Positions 43,685 to 53,468 of a DNA stretch of 64,000 bases are shown in pieces. The DNA is taken from assembly GCA_947630785.1 (NCBI GenBank), contig CANRIW010000004.1, positions 1 through 64,000 of the forward strand, read 5' to 3'. Source of the stretch: an uncultured Oscillospiraceae bacterium (GTDB lineage: Bacteria; Bacillota; Clostridia; Oscillospirales; Oscillospiraceae). The notes below the pieces were generated by a model. That model had not been told where the DNA came from. It worked only from the letters and a program-made list of their open reading frames with translations, and made no database searches. Every line of letters begins with the position of its first letter. The first letter of the stretch is position 1. A program made the translations under genes and the position numbers.

Positions 43685-44110
43685 ATGCGAAAGACCGACT
43701 TGCGAGAGGTCAGCGCTGTGGAGATGACGGCGGCGGCTGTGCTGGGAGGGCTGCTGGCCCTGGGGGTAGCAATGGTGGTGCTGCTGATCGGGGCGGTGGC
43801 GGTGTCCAATGGGATATTGAAGCAGGATGTGACGCCGCAGATCACGGCGCTGGCCTGCCTGCTAGGCGGACTCTGCGGCGGGGTTTTGACCTGCCTGCGG
43901 TGGAGAGCACGGTTCCTGCCCGGCGGGCTGGCGGCGGGACTGGTGTGCTTCTTGCTGATCCTGGCGGTGGGTCTGCTGTCCGGCGACGAGTTCTCCCTGG
44001 GGCTCCAGGCGCTCATCGAGTTGGCGGGCTGTCTCTGCGGCGGGGCTGTGGCCGGCGTGCTGTGCGGCGGTTGGAAAGGGAGACGCCGCTCAAAGGCCAG
44101 GAATAAATAG
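43685..44110 (+). CDS. TIGR04086-type membrane protein
   Basis: 141-residue membrane protein with four hydrophobic helices (about 15-40, 53-70, 79-99, 107-129) and a basic end. Size, four-helix pattern and position after yajC match the uncharacterised TIGR04086 family of Clostridia. The ATG at 43685 is chosen over the TTG at 43682. Its ribosome binding site lies within the preceding hairpin. Function unknown. Confidence 0.7.
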   Translation: MRKTDLREVSAVEMTAAAVLGGLLALGVAMVVLLIGAVAVSNGILKQDVTPQITALACLLGGLCGGVLTCLRWRARFLPGGLAAGLVCFLLILAVGLLSGDEFSLGLQALIELAGCLCGGAVAGVLCGGWKGRRRSKARNK

Positions 44111-44144
44111 GGAAAACTTTCAGACTATATATTATGGTTGGCTC

Positions 44145-44173
44145 TTGACAAGAGAGAACAAAATCACTATAAT
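44145..44173 (+). promoter_or_regulatory. Consensus SigA promoter of greA-lysS
   Basis: -35 TTGACA (44145-44150), a 17-nt spacer and -10 TATAAT (44168-44173). Both hexamers are perfect and the spacing ideal: the best-matching promoter in the window. Confidence 0.92.
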
Positions 44174-44214
44174 TCCCCTGAATCATTTGCCCAACAAAAG
44201 AAAGGATGATCGTC

Positions 44215-44688
44215 ATGGCGAAAGAGTATAAGCTGAGCGCGGAGCGGCTGGAAGAGCTAAAGACCGAACTGAATTACCTGAAAACCGTCCGCGAGAAGGA
44301 GGTCGCCGACCAGATCAAGGAGGCCCGTTCCTTCGGCGACCTGAGCGAGAACAGCGAGTACGACGAGGCCAAAAACGTCCAGGGCAAGCTGTACTCCCGC
44401 ATCGCCGAGCTGGAAGAGATCCTGTCCAACTACACGGTGATTGAGGAGAACGAAGTCGATCCCAACACAGTGCGCATCGGCAGTAAGATCACCGTGGCAG
44501 ATGTGGCCACCGGCGACGAGGAGACCTATCAGGTGGTGGGCTCCCAGGAGGCAGACCCCATGAACGGCCGCATCTCCGAGGAGTCCCCCTTTGGCAAGGC
44601 CCTGCTGGGCAAGGCCATCGGCGAGATCGCCGTGGTGGAGGCCCCCGTGGGCAATATCGAGTACAAGGTGGTCGCCATCCAGCGCTGA
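44215..44688 (+). CDS. greA: Transcription elongation factor GreA
   Basis: Rescues backtracked RNA polymerase by stimulating transcript cleavage. 157 residues: N-terminal coiled coil with the tip acidic residues in FGDLSENSEYDEAK, then the FKBP-like C-terminal domain (ISEESPFGKALLGKAIGE). The ATG at 44215 follows AAAGGA by 8 nt. lysS follows 27 nt later in the common greA-lysS order. Confidence 0.95.
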   Translation: MAKEYKLSAERLEELKTELNYLKTVREKEVADQIKEARSFGDLSENSEYDEAKNVQGKLYSRIAELEEILSNYTVIEENEVDPNTVRIGSKITVADVATGDEETYQVVGSQEADPMNGRISEESPFGKALLGKAIGEIAVVEAPVGNIEYKVVAIQR

Positions 44689-44715
44689 GCGGCCGTCACA
44701 AAGGAGAAAACGCGT

Positions 44716-46224
44716 ATGTCCGAGCAGAAGAACAACCGTCAGGTCCCCCAGGAGGAGCAGCCCCTGTCCGAACTGCTCCGGGTCCGGCGGGACAAGCTGG
44801 CCGCTCTCCAGGCCGAGGGGAAGGACCCCTTTACCATCACCAGGTTCGACGTGACCCACCACAGCGTTGAGGTCAAGGACGATTTCGACGCGCTGGAGGG
44901 CCAGACCGTCCGTCTGGCGGGCCGTCTCATGTCCAAGCGGGGCATGGGCAAGGCGGTGTTCGCCGACCTCCAGGACAGGGAGGGCCGCATCCAGCTCTAC
45001 GTCCGCATCGACGACGTGGGGGAGGAGCAGCTGGCCGCCTTCAAGAAGTACGATATCGGCGACATCGTGGGCGTCGAGGGAGAGGTGTTCCGCACCCAGC
45101 GGGGAGAGATTTCTGTAAAGGCTAAAACCGTTACACTGCTCTCTAAGTCCCTGCTGCCCCTGCCTGAGAAGTTCCACGGTCTTACTGACGTAGAGACCCG
45201 CTGCCGTCAGCGGTATGTGGATCTGATCGTCAACCCGGAGGTCAAGCGCAACTTCCAGATTCGTTCCAGGTTCATCCAGTACGTCCGGAAGTTCATGGAC
45301 GACCGGGGCTACATGGAGGTGGAGACCCCCGTTCTAAACACCCTGGCCGGCGGCGCCGCCGCTCGGCCCTTCATCACCCACCACAACACGCTGGACATCG
45401 ACATGTACATGCGCATCGCCACCGAACTGCCCCTGAAGCGGCTCATCGTGGGCGGCCTGGAGCGGGTGTACGAGATTGGCCGCATCTTCCGCAACGAGGG
45501 CATGGACAACCGGCACAACCCGGAGTTCACCACCATCGAGCTGTACGAGGCCTACGCCGACTTCCACGACATGATGGACATCGCCGAGGGCATCCTGGCC
45601 GGCGCGGCGCAAGACATCCTGGGGGACTATCACATCCAGTGGCAGGGGGAGAACATCGACCTGACCCCCGGCTGGCGCAGGCTCACCATGGTGGACGCCG
45701 TGAAAGAGTACGCCGGGGTGGACTTCGGCGCCATCACCGATGACGCCGAAGCCGTCGCCGCGGCGGGCGCCATCGGCGTGGAGCTGGCCGACACCGCCGA
45801 CAAGACCTGGGGCAACGCCCTGTACGCCTGCTTCGACCAGAAGGTGGAGGAGAATCTGATCCAGCCCACCTTTATCACCATGTACCCGGTGGAGGTGTCC
45901 CCGCTGACCAAGCGGAGCCCCGCTGACCCCCGCCTCACCGAGCGGTTCGAACTGTTCATCTGCCGCAGCGAGATGGCCAACGCCTACTCCGAGCTCAACG
46001 ATCCCATCGACCAGCGCCAGCGGTTCGAGAAGCAGATCGAGCTCCGCGACCGGGGCGACGACGAGACCGAGATGCTGGACGAGGACTTTCTCACCGCCCT
46101 GGAGTACGGCATGCCCCCCACCGGCGGCATGGGCATGGGCATCGACCGGTGCGTGATGCTGCTTACCGGCCAGGATTCCATCCGGGAAGTGCTGTTGTTC
46201 CCCACCATGCGGCCCTTAGATTAA
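44716..46224 (+). CDS. lysS: Lysyl-tRNA synthetase (class II)
   Basis: Charges tRNA-Lys. 502 residues: N-terminal OB-fold anticodon-binding domain ([23 protein letters not shown]) and a class II core with motif 2 ([21 protein letters not shown]) and motif 3 ([13 protein letters not shown]). Strong codon bias. No T-box. It shares the greA promoter and ends at a terminator. Confidence 0.97.
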   Translation: MSEQKNNRQVPQEEQPLSELLRVRRDKLAALQAEGKDPFTITRFDVTHHSVEVKDDFDALEGQTVRLAGRLMSKRGMGKAVFADLQDREGRIQLYVRIDDVGEEQLAAFKKYDIGDIVGVEGEVFRTQRGEISVKAKTVTLLSKSLLPLPEKFHGLTDVETRCRQRYVDLIVNPEVKRNFQIRSRFIQYVRKFMDDRGYMEVETPVLNTLAGGAAARPFITHHNTLDIDMYMRIATELPLKRLIVGGLERVYEIGRIFRNEGMDNRHNPEFTTIELYEAYADFHDMMDIAEGILAGAAQDILGDYHIQWQGENIDLTPGWRRLTMVDAVKEYAGVDFGAITDDAEAVAAAGAIGVELADTADKTWGNALYACFDQKVEENLIQPTFITMYPVEVSPLTKRSPADPRLTERFELFICRSEMANAYSELNDPIDQRQRFEKQIELRDRGDDETEMLDEDFLTALEYGMPPTGGMGMGIDRCVMLLTGQDSIREVLLFPTMRPLD

Positions 46225-46236
46225 GAACCAAGCAAG

Positions 46237-46263
46237 GCATACCGGCCCCGCCGGTATGCTTTT
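46237..46263 (+). terminator. Terminator after lysS
   Basis: Stem GCATACCGG/CCGGTATGC (46237-46245, 46251-46259) followed by TTTT. Confidence 0.88.
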
Positions 46264-46293
46264 GCGCATAACCGACGACGGGAGGGAAATGCT

Positions 46294-47055
46294 TTGGCAG
46301 TCGAGACTATCACCAGCAAAAGCAATCCTCTCTTGACCCTGGTCCGCAAGCTGAACGCCCGCCGTGCCGCCCGCCGGGGGGCTGGCCTGTTCGCCGCCGA
46401 GGGGCCAAAGCTGCTGTGTGAGGCCCTCCGATGGAACGGGGGAGTGGAGACCGTCATCCGGGCCCCCGGCGTGACCCTGCCGGAGCTGCCGGAAGCCGTC
46501 CGGGTGGTGGAGGTAGGCGACAGCCTGCTTTCCTCCGTCGCGGACACCGAGACCCCACAGGGGGTGGTGTTCCTGTGCCGGACGAAGCCCCTTGACCTCC
46601 CCGAAAAGCTGGAGGGAGGCCGGTATCTAGTGCTGGACGGGGTGCAGGACCCCGGCAATGTGGGCACCGTCTGGCGGACGGCGGACGCCTTTGGGGCGGA
46701 CGGGCTGATCCTCTGCAACGGCTGCGCCGACCCGTACAATCCCAAGACGGTGAGGGCCACCATGGGGGCGGTGTTCCGCCTGCCCGTGTACGAGGCCGGT
46801 CTGGACGGGGCGGCCGCTCGGCTGAAAGAGGCAGGTCTGCCCCTGTACGCCGCCGCCCTCCGGGAGGACACCGCCGACGCCCGCGCAGTCGACTTGAAGC
46901 GCTCCGCCGTCATCATCGGCAGCGAGGGCCGGGGCGTTTCCCGGCGGGCGCTGGAATTGTGCGACAAGACCATCAGGATCCCCATGCGGGAGCGATGCGA
47001 GTCCCTGAATGCGGCGGTAGCCGCCGCCGTCCTCCTGTGGGAGATGGCGCGATAA
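46294..47055 (+). CDS. TrmH/SpoU family RNA 2'-O-methyltransferase
   Basis: 253-residue SPOUT methylase of the TrmH/RlmB type. N-terminal substrate-binding domain (SKSNPLLTLVRKLNARRAARR) and knot domain with LDGVQDPGNVGTVWRTADAFG, IIGSEGRGVS and IPMRERCESLNAAVAAAVLLWE. It probably modifies 23S rRNA; the exact site is unknown. TTG start with GGAGGGA upstream. Confidence 0.9.
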   Translation: MAVETITSKSNPLLTLVRKLNARRAARRGAGLFAAEGPKLLCEALRWNGGVETVIRAPGVTLPELPEAVRVVEVGDSLLSSVADTETPQGVVFLCRTKPLDLPEKLEGGRYLVLDGVQDPGNVGTVWRTADAFGADGLILCNGCADPYNPKTVRATMGAVFRLPVYEAGLDGAAARLKEAGLPLYAAALREDTADARAVDLKRSAVIIGSEGRGVSRRALELCDKTIRIPMRERCESLNAAVAAAVLLWEMAR

Positions 47056-47076
47056 CGTGAGAGAGGGGGAGCGGTC

Positions 47077-48342
47077 ATGTCCAACCTGAAATACTGGATC
47101 TGGCTGGCGGAGCGGCACGGCCTCACCTGCCAGACGGCGGAGCGGGTGCTGGAGCACTTCGGCTCCCCGGAAGGGGCCTATTTCGCCGACCTGGCGGAAT
47201 ACAAGCTCATCGAAGAGTTGACGCCGGAGGCCCTTGCCTCCCTGGAGGACAAGTCTCTGGACCCGGCGGACAAAATTTTAGGGGACTGCGACCGGCTGGG
47301 CATCCGGCTGATGACCCGCCAGGACGCTATTTATCCGGAGCGGCTGGCTGCCATCGCCCAGCCGCCGCTGGTGCTCTACATGAAGGGCCGGCCCGTAGCC
47401 TTTGACGAGGAGGCGGCTATTGCCATCGTGGGCACCCGGAAGGCCACCCCCTACGGTGTCCAGACGGCATCCAAGCTGGCCGCCGACCTGACCCGGAGCG
47501 GGGCCATGGTGCTCACCGGCATGGCCCAGGGCATCGACGCCTCCGCCGTGCGAGGCGCGCTGAAGGCGGGCGGGCCGGTGGTGTCGGTGCTGGGCAACGG
47601 CATCGACGTGGTCTATCCCCGCGGCCACGGTTCCCTCTACGAGGATGTGGCTGTGGCGGGCACCCTGATTTCCGAGTACCCGCCGGGCACTGAGCCCAAG
47701 GGCGACCATTTTCCGGTGCGGAACCGCATCCTGAGCGGCCTGTCGGTGGGCGTCGTCGCCGTGGAGAGTGAGCGCACCGGCGGCACCCTCCTCACCGTGA
47801 ACCACGCTCTGGACCAGGACCGGGAGGTCTTCGCCGTGCCGGGGCCCATCGGCGCGCCGGCCAGCGTGGGCACCAATCTGCTCATCCAGGAGGGGGCCGC
47901 CAAGCTGATCCTCAGCGCGGACGACGTGCTGTGCGAGTTTGCCGACCGCTTTCCGAACAAGCTGCGGGCGGCGGACCCCCTGGACCCGGAGGCGGAGGCC
48001 CAGCGTCTGGAGGGAGCCGCGGTGGTCCCGGAGCCCACGGAGCCCAAAAAGTCCAAAGAGGCCAAGTCCGACGGGGAAGAGCCGGCGAAGATCAGATTTG
48101 AGAAGAAGCCGAAGCTCCCCGTGCTCACCGCGGAGGAGACCGAGGGGAAACTGACCGACGATCAGCGGGCTATCCTGCTGGCGCTGGAGGGTGGGGCTCT
48201 CAAGACCGACGACGTGGTGGAAAAGACCCAGATCCCCACCCGGCGGGTGCTGTCCGCCATGACCCTCCTGCAGATCCAGGGGTACGTGACCGAGGAGAGC
48301 GGCAAGCGGTTCAGGGCCGCCGTCAAATTGAAAATGGAGTAA
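47077..48342 (+). CDS. dprA: DNA-processing protein DprA
   Basis: RecA loader on incoming single-stranded DNA in natural transformation. 421 residues: N-terminal SAM-like region, Rossmann core (AIVGTRKATPYGVQ, GMAQGIDASAVRGAL, FPVRNRILSGLS) and a C-terminal winged-helix domain (about 355-421), joined by a Lys/Glu-rich linker. Directly upstream of topA, as in many Firmicutes. No other competence gene is in the window. Confidence 0.93.
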   Translation: MSNLKYWIWLAERHGLTCQTAERVLEHFGSPEGAYFADLAEYKLIEELTPEALASLEDKSLDPADKILGDCDRLGIRLMTRQDAIYPERLAAIAQPPLVLYMKGRPVAFDEEAAIAIVGTRKATPYGVQTASKLAADLTRSGAMVLTGMAQGIDASAVRGALKAGGPVVSVLGNGIDVVYPRGHGSLYEDVAVAGTLISEYPPGTEPKGDHFPVRNRILSGLSVGVVAVESERTGGTLLTVNHALDQDREVFAVPGPIGAPASVGTNLLIQEGAAKLILSADDVLCEFADRFPNKLRAADPLDPEAEAQRLEGAAVVPEPTEPKKSKEAKSDGEEPAKIRFEKKPKLPVLTAEETEGKLTDDQRAILLALEGGALKTDDVVEKTQIPTRRVLSAMTLLQIQGYVTEESGKRFRAAVKLKME

Positions 48343-48351
48343 GTGCGATCT

Positions 48352-50655
48352 ATGGCAAAGAAGAATCTGGTAATCGTGGAGTCGCCGGCAAAGGCGAAGA
48401 CCATCGGCAAATATCTGGGCCCCGACTACGAGGTGAAGGCCTCCATGGGCCACGTCCGGGACCTGCCCAAGAGCAGGATGGGGGTGGACGTGACCACCTT
48501 TGAGCCGGAGTATGAGAACATCGCGGGCAAGAAGGAGACCATCGCCGAGCTGAGCAAGGCCGCCAAGGCCAGCCAGCGAGTCTATCTGGCCACCGACCCT
48601 GACCGGGAGGGGGAGGCCATCTCCTGGCATCTGCGCTCCGCGCTGGGGGTGCCGGCGGACAAGACCTGCCGGGTCACCTTCAACGAGATCACTCGCAAGG
48701 TGGTCACCGAGTCCATCGCCGCCCCCCGGGACATCGACCAGAACCTGGTGGACGCTCAGCAGGCCCGGCGGGTGCTGGACCGGATCGTGGGCTATCAGCT
48801 CTCGCCCCTGCTGTGGAAGAAGATCCGCCGGGGCCTGTCCGCCGGGCGGGTGCAATCCGTGGCCACCCGCATGGCGGTGGAGCGGGAGGAGGAGATCCGC
48901 GCCTTCGTGCCCAGGGAGTACTGGTCCATCACCGCCGACCTCGCCCGAATCGCCCCCAACCTGGGCGGCTTCCAGGCCGAGTTCTACGGCAGGGGCAAAA
49001 AGATGGAGCTGACCTCCCAGGAGCAGGCCCAGAAGGTGCTGGATGCCGTGAAGGATTCTCCCTTTACGGTCATCTCTGTGAAGCGGCAGGACAAGCACCG
49101 CGCTCCCGCTCCGCCCTTCATCACCTCCTCACTCCAGCAGGAGGCGTCCCGGAAGCTGAACATGACTCCCCGGCGCACTATGTCGGTGGCCCAGCAGCTC
49201 TATGAGGGCGTGGACGTGGAGGGCGTGGGCACCGTGGGCCTCATCACCTATATGCGTACCGACTCCCTCCGCTTGTCCGAGGAGGCGCTGGCCGCCGCCA
49301 GGCGGTTCATCACCGCCCGGTACGGCAAAGAGTATTACCCGGAGAAGACCCGGCGGTATAAGTCCAACAGCGGCGCCCAGGACGCCCACGAGGCCATCCG
49401 CCCCTCCGACGTGACCCTGGAGCCGGAGGCCATCCGCAAGAGCCTGACCCTGGAGCAGTACCGGCTCTATAAACTGATCTGGAGCCGCTTTCTGGCCTGC
49501 CAGATGGCCTCCGCCGTGTACGACAGCGTGTCCATCGAGGTGGAGTCCGCCGGCTATCAGTTCCGGGCCAGCCACTCCTCCATCAAGTTCAGCGGCTTCA
49601 CCGCCGTGTACGAGGAGGGCCGGGACGACGACGAGGAGGCCCCTCAGTCCCCACTGCCCGATCTGAAGGTGGGAGAGAAGCTGGATCTGAAAAAGCTGAC
49701 CCCCGACCAGCATTTCACCCAGCCCCCGGCCCGGTACACCGAGGCCACCCTCATCAAGGCGCTGGAGGAGAAGGGCATCGGGCGGCCCTCCACCTACGCT
49801 CCCACTGTGTCCACCATCACCGACCGTGAGTATGTGGTCAAGGAGGGGAAGTACCTCCGGGCCACCCCCCTGGGCGAGGTGGTCACCGGCCTCATGCGGG
49901 AAAAATTCCCCGATATCGTGGACACCGCCTTCACCGCCCAGATGGAGGGCGAGTTGGACAAGGTGGAGTCTGGCGAGGCCCAGTGGAAGCAGGTGCTTGC
50001 TGACTTCTACGGGAATTTTGACAGGGAGTTGAAGCAGGCGGAGGCAGACCTGGACGGGGAGCGCATCAAGGTGCCCGACGAGGAGTCCGACGAGGTGTGC
50101 GATCTGTGCGGCCGGAAGATGGTGGTCAAATCCGGGCGGTTCGGGCGGTTCCTGGCCTGCCCCGGCTATCCGGAGTGTACCTTCACCAAGCCGCTGGTGG
50201 TGGAGATGCCGGGCCGCTGCCCCAAGTGCGGCGGCCGGCTGGTGAAGCGCACCGGGGTCAGCAAAAAGGCGAAAAAACAGTACACCTATTACTGCTGCGA
50301 GCACCTGAACTCCAAGGACGAGCGCAAAAAATGCGACTTCATGACCTGGGACGTGCCTGTCAAAGACAACTGCCCCATCTGCGGCCAGACCATGTTCAAG
50401 CTGTCCGGCCGGGGGTTCAAGCGGCCCTTCTGCGCCAACCCCGAGTGCTCCAACTTCACCCCCGAGGACAAGCGGGGCTACCGCCGGACGGCGGCGGCCT
50501 CCTCCGACGGCGCGGAAAAGCCGGCGGAGAAGAAGTCCGCGGCAAAGGCCGCCACGAAAAAGACTGCGGCCAAATCTGCCGCCAAGAAGACGGCCTCCAA
50601 GACCACGGCGAAAAAGACCGCCGCCAGGCGGTCCGCCAAAAAGAGTGCGAAATGA
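48352..50655 (+). CDS. topA: DNA topoisomerase I
   Basis: Type IA topoisomerase that relaxes negative supercoils. 767 residues: TOPRIM (VESPAKAKTIGKYL, ATDPDREGEAI), the active-site tyrosine in GLITYMRTDS, three C-terminal zinc ribbons (first CDLCGRK...CPGYPEC, last CPICGQT...CANPEC) and a final 45-residue Lys/Ala-rich histone-H1-like tail. The ATG at 48352 is preferred over an in-frame GTG at 48343 because GGAG sits 12 nt upstream and the family starts with MAKKNLVIVESP. Overlaps trmFO by 4 nt. Confidence 0.96.
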   Translation: MAKKNLVIVESPAKAKTIGKYLGPDYEVKASMGHVRDLPKSRMGVDVTTFEPEYENIAGKKETIAELSKAAKASQRVYLATDPDREGEAISWHLRSALGVPADKTCRVTFNEITRKVVTESIAAPRDIDQNLVDAQQARRVLDRIVGYQLSPLLWKKIRRGLSAGRVQSVATRMAVEREEEIRAFVPREYWSITADLARIAPNLGGFQAEFYGRGKKMELTSQEQAQKVLDAVKDSPFTVISVKRQDKHRAPAPPFITSSLQQEASRKLNMTPRRTMSVAQQLYEGVDVEGVGTVGLITYMRTDSLRLSEEALAAARRFITARYGKEYYPEKTRRYKSNSGAQDAHEAIRPSDVTLEPEAIRKSLTLEQYRLYKLIWSRFLACQMASAVYDSVSIEVESAGYQFRASHSSIKFSGFTAVYEEGRDDDEEAPQSPLPDLKVGEKLDLKKLTPDQHFTQPPARYTEATLIKALEEKGIGRPSTYAPTVSTITDREYVVKEGKYLRATPLGEVVTGLMREKFPDIVDTAFTAQMEGELDKVESGEAQWKQVLADFYGNFDRELKQAEADLDGERIKVPDEESDEVCDLCGRKMVVKSGRFGRFLACPGYPECTFTKPLVVEMPGRCPKCGGRLVKRTGVSKKAKKQYTYYCCEHLNSKDERKKCDFMTWDVPVKDNCPICGQTMFKLSGRGFKRPFCANPECSNFTPEDKRGYRRTAAASSDGAEKPAEKKSAAKAATKKTAAKSAAKKTASKTTAKKTAARRSAKKSAK

Positions 50656-51959
50656 GCGGCCAGGTCACCGTCATCGGGGCGGGGCTGGCCGGGTGCGAGG
50701 CCGCCTGGCAGCTGGCGGAGCGGGGGATCGGCGTCACGCTCCGGGAGATGAAGCCGGAGAAGATGTCCCCCGCCCACCACAGCGGCGGATTCGCGGAGCT
50801 GGTGTGCTCCAACTCCCTGCGCTCCGACCAGTTGGAGAACGCGGTGGGCCTGCTGAAAGAGGAGCTCCGCCGGTGCGGCTCCCTCATCCTCAAATGCGCC
50901 GACGCCACCCGGGTGGAGGCCGGCGGGGCTCTGGCCGTGGACCGGGAGGGCTTCTCCCGGGCCGTCACCGAGGCGGTTCGATCCCACCCCAGCATCACTG
51001 TCGTGGAGGGAGAGGTCACCGCCATCCCCGACGGGGAGGTCATCATCGCCACCGGCCCGCTGACCTCGGACGCCCTGTCCCAGACCATCGCCGGGCTGTT
51101 CCCGGAAAATAAATACCTCAACTTTTTCGATGCGGCGGCCCCCATCGTCACCTTCGACAGCGTGGACATGGACCGGGCCTGGTTCGCCTCCCGGTACGAC
51201 CGGGGCACGGCGGACTATATCAACTGCGCCATGACCGAGGAGGAGTATCTGGCCTTTTGGCGGGAGCTGTGCGCTGCGGAGGAGGCGGAGGTCCACGGCT
51301 TTGAGGACAAGAACGTGTTCGAGGGCTGTATGCCCGTGGAGGTCATGGCCCGGCGGGGGGTGCAGACCCTGTGCTTCGGGCCGCTGAAGCCCAGGGGCCT
51401 GCCCGACCCCAGGACGGGAAAGGAGCCCTACGCGGTGGTCCAGCTCCGGCGGGACAACGCCGAGGGCACCCTCTACAACATCGTGGGCTTCCAGACCCAT
51501 CTCAAGTGGGGCGAGCAGAAGCGGGTGTTCTCCATGATCCCGGCGCTGAAAAACGCCGAGTACGTGCGCTACGGGGTCATGCACCGGAACACCTATCTGG
51601 ACTCCCCCCGGCTGCTGGACCGGTACTACCGGGTGCGGGGGAAGGAGCGGATCGCCTTCGCCGGGCAGATCACCGGGGTGGAGGGGTACGTGGAGTCCAC
51701 CGCTTCCGGCTTCCTGGCCGGGGTGGAGCTGGCAAGGCGGCTGGCGGGGAAGAAGCCTGTCGATTTTCCCCGGGAGACGGCCATAGGGGCGCTGGCGCTG
51801 TACGTCAGCAACGGGAGCGTCGCCGACTTCCAGCCCATGAACGTGAATTTCGGTATCATGCCGCCCCTGGACCACAGGGTCAAGGGCAAGCGGAACAAAA
51901 ACGCGGAACTGTCCCGGCGGGCGCTGGCCATCGTGGACGGGCTGCGCGAAGATCTGTGA
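50652..51959 (+). CDS. trmFO: Methylenetetrahydrofolate-tRNA-(uracil-5-)-methyltransferase
   Basis: Folate/FAD-dependent enzyme making m5U54 in tRNA. 435 residues with FAD site VIGAGLAGCEAAWQLAERG, CSNSLRSDQLENAVGLLKEE (conserved cysteine near 53), and the C-terminal GQITGVEGYVESTASGFLAG. The frame is open far upstream, but the ATG at 50652 overlapping the topA stop is the family start. The dprA-topA-trmFO order is typical of Firmicutes. Confidence 0.96.
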   Translation: MSGQVTVIGAGLAGCEAAWQLAERGIGVTLREMKPEKMSPAHHSGGFAELVCSNSLRSDQLENAVGLLKEELRRCGSLILKCADATRVEAGGALAVDREGFSRAVTEAVRSHPSITVVEGEVTAIPDGEVIIATGPLTSDALSQTIAGLFPENKYLNFFDAAAPIVTFDSVDMDRAWFASRYDRGTADYINCAMTEEEYLAFWRELCAAEEAEVHGFEDKNVFEGCMPVEVMARRGVQTLCFGPLKPRGLPDPRTGKEPYAVVQLRRDNAEGTLYNIVGFQTHLKWGEQKRVFSMIPALKNAEYVRYGVMHRNTYLDSPRLLDRYYRVRGKERIAFAGQITGVEGYVESTASGFLAGVELARRLAGKKPVDFPRETAIGALALYVSNGSVADFQPMNVNFGIMPPLDHRVKGKRNKNAELSRRALAIVDGLREDL

Positions 51960-51982
51960 CAAGAGAGAAAAGGAGCGAGTTT

Positions 51983-53053
51983 ATGCGGATCATCGTAGAC
52001 GCCATGGGCGGCGACAACGCCCCCCAGGCCCCTGTGGAGGGCGCGCTGGCGGCCGTCCAGGAGTATGGGGTGGACGTGGCCCTGGTGGGCCGGGGAGAGG
52101 ACATCTTGAAGGCCCTGAAGGCCGCCGGCAGGGACGACCTGCCCAAAGGGCTGGAGATCATCCACGCCTCGGAGGTGGTGGAGATGTGCGACAATCCGGC
52201 CACCGCCTTCCGGGAGAAGAAGGACTCCTCCCTGACCGTGGGCCTGGAGCTGGTTAAAAACGGGGAAGGGGACGCCTTCGTGTCCGCCGGCTCCACCGGC
52301 GCGCTGCTGACGGCTGCCACTCTGCTCACCAAGCGCATCAAGGGCATCCGGCGGGCGGCCATGGCCCCGGTGGTACCCACCGGCAACGGGGGCACCGTCC
52401 TCATCGACTGCGGCGCCACCGCCGAGGGCACGCCGGAATTCCTGCTCCAGTTCGCCTTCATGGGCAGCTACTACGCGGAGCGGGTACTTGGCCGCCCGGA
52501 GCCCAAGGTGGGCCTGCTGAACATCGGCGCGGAGCCATCCAAAGGCACCGACCTCCAACGGGAGGCATACGCCCTGCTGCAGAAGGCCAAGGAGGAGGGC
52601 CGCATCAACTTCGTAGGCAATGTGGAGGCCCGGGAGGCCGTGGAAGGCGTGGTGGACGTGATCGTGGCCGACGGCTACTCCGGTAACATATTCCTCAAGG
52701 CCCTGGAGGGCACCGCCATTTTTCTTTCCCATGAGATCAAGAAGATGTTCAAGAAAAACCTGAAGAGCAAGCTGGGCTATCTGCTGGTGAAGGACGGCGT
52801 GGCCGACTTCAAAAAGATCCTGGACTCCAACGAGGTGGGCGGCACCGCCCTGCTGGGCATCGCCAGGCCGGTGATCAAGGCCCACGGTTCCTCCAACGGC
52901 TATGCCATGAAGAACGCCATCCGGCAGGCCATTGCGTTTACCCGCTCCGGCCTCATCGACGACATCACCGAGAACGTGTCCTATATGCGTCTGGCCCCTC
53001 AGCCCGGCAGGGGGGAAAAGCGAGACCAAACTTTTCCAAATCCTGGGGAATAA
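51983..53053 (+). CDS. plsX: Phosphate acyltransferase PlsX
   Basis: Makes acyl-phosphate from acyl-ACP for phosphatidic acid synthesis; peripheral membrane protein. 356 residues with VDAMGGDNAPQAPVEGAL at the start, SAGSTGALL and NIGAEPSKGTD. AGGAG ribosome binding site. The last 20 residues (after MRLAPQPGRGE) are poorly conserved-looking. Its partner acpP is next, but has its own promoter; plsC is at 61590. Confidence 0.95.
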   Translation: MRIIVDAMGGDNAPQAPVEGALAAVQEYGVDVALVGRGEDILKALKAAGRDDLPKGLEIIHASEVVEMCDNPATAFREKKDSSLTVGLELVKNGEGDAFVSAGSTGALLTAATLLTKRIKGIRRAAMAPVVPTGNGGTVLIDCGATAEGTPEFLLQFAFMGSYYAERVLGRPEPKVGLLNIGAEPSKGTDLQREAYALLQKAKEEGRINFVGNVEAREAVEGVVDVIVADGYSGNIFLKALEGTAIFLSHEIKKMFKKNLKSKLGYLLVKDGVADFKKILDSNEVGGTALLGIARPVIKAHGSSNGYAMKNAIRQAIAFTRSGLIDDITENVSYMRLAPQPGRGEKRDQTFPNPGE

Positions 53054-53080
53054 AAAATTCGAAAACCGTCAAAAAGACTA

Positions 53081-53109
53081 TTGACAGGCGGCCGTAAACC
53101 TCCTATGAT
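53081..53109 (+). promoter_or_regulatory. SigA-type promoter of acpP
   Basis: -35 TTGACA (53081-53086), a 17-nt spacer and -10 TATGAT (53104-53109). Confidence 0.85.
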
Positions 53110-53168
53110 GTTGCCAAGCCGATGAAGTTATGAAAGTTCGGCATCGCTGTCACGGAGGAGTTACTGTC

Positions 53169-53405
53169 ATGTTTGAAGATTTGAAAGAGATCATTGCCCA
53201 GCAGTTTGATTACGACTCGGAGTCCATCACCATGGAGACCACGTTCGTGGAAGACCTGAACGCCGACTCTCTGGACCTGGTGGACCTGGCCATGGCGCTG
53301 GAGGACCAGTTCGGTATCGGCGAGATGGAGTCTGAGGAAATCAACCGGATCAAGACGGTGGGCGATTTGTTTCAGTACATCCAGGAGCATCAGCCCAAGG
53401 GCTGA
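53169..53405 (+). CDS. acpP: Acyl carrier protein
   Basis: 78-residue acidic carrier protein of fatty-acid synthesis. Phosphopantetheine attaches to S34 in the ADSLDLVDL motif. AGGAG ribosome binding site. The in-frame upstream start (53130) adds residues not found in the family. It has its own promoter and terminator, fitting high expression. No fab genes are nearby. Confidence 0.95.
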   Translation: MFEDLKEIIAQQFDYDSESITMETTFVEDLNADSLDLVDLAMALEDQFGIGEMESEEINRIKTVGDLFQYIQEHQPKG

Positions 53406-53424
53406 CATTTAACGGCTGACTTTG

Positions 53425-53453
53425 AAAAAGTCCCGCTTTGGCGGGACTTTTTC
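53425..53453 (+). terminator. Terminator after acpP
   Basis: A perfect 12-bp stem AAAAAGTCCCGC/GCGGGACTTTTT with a 4-nt loop, 16 nt before the rnc start. It probably attenuates rather than fully separates rnc. Confidence 0.88.
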
Positions 53454-53468
53454 CGTGGGAGGGATACG

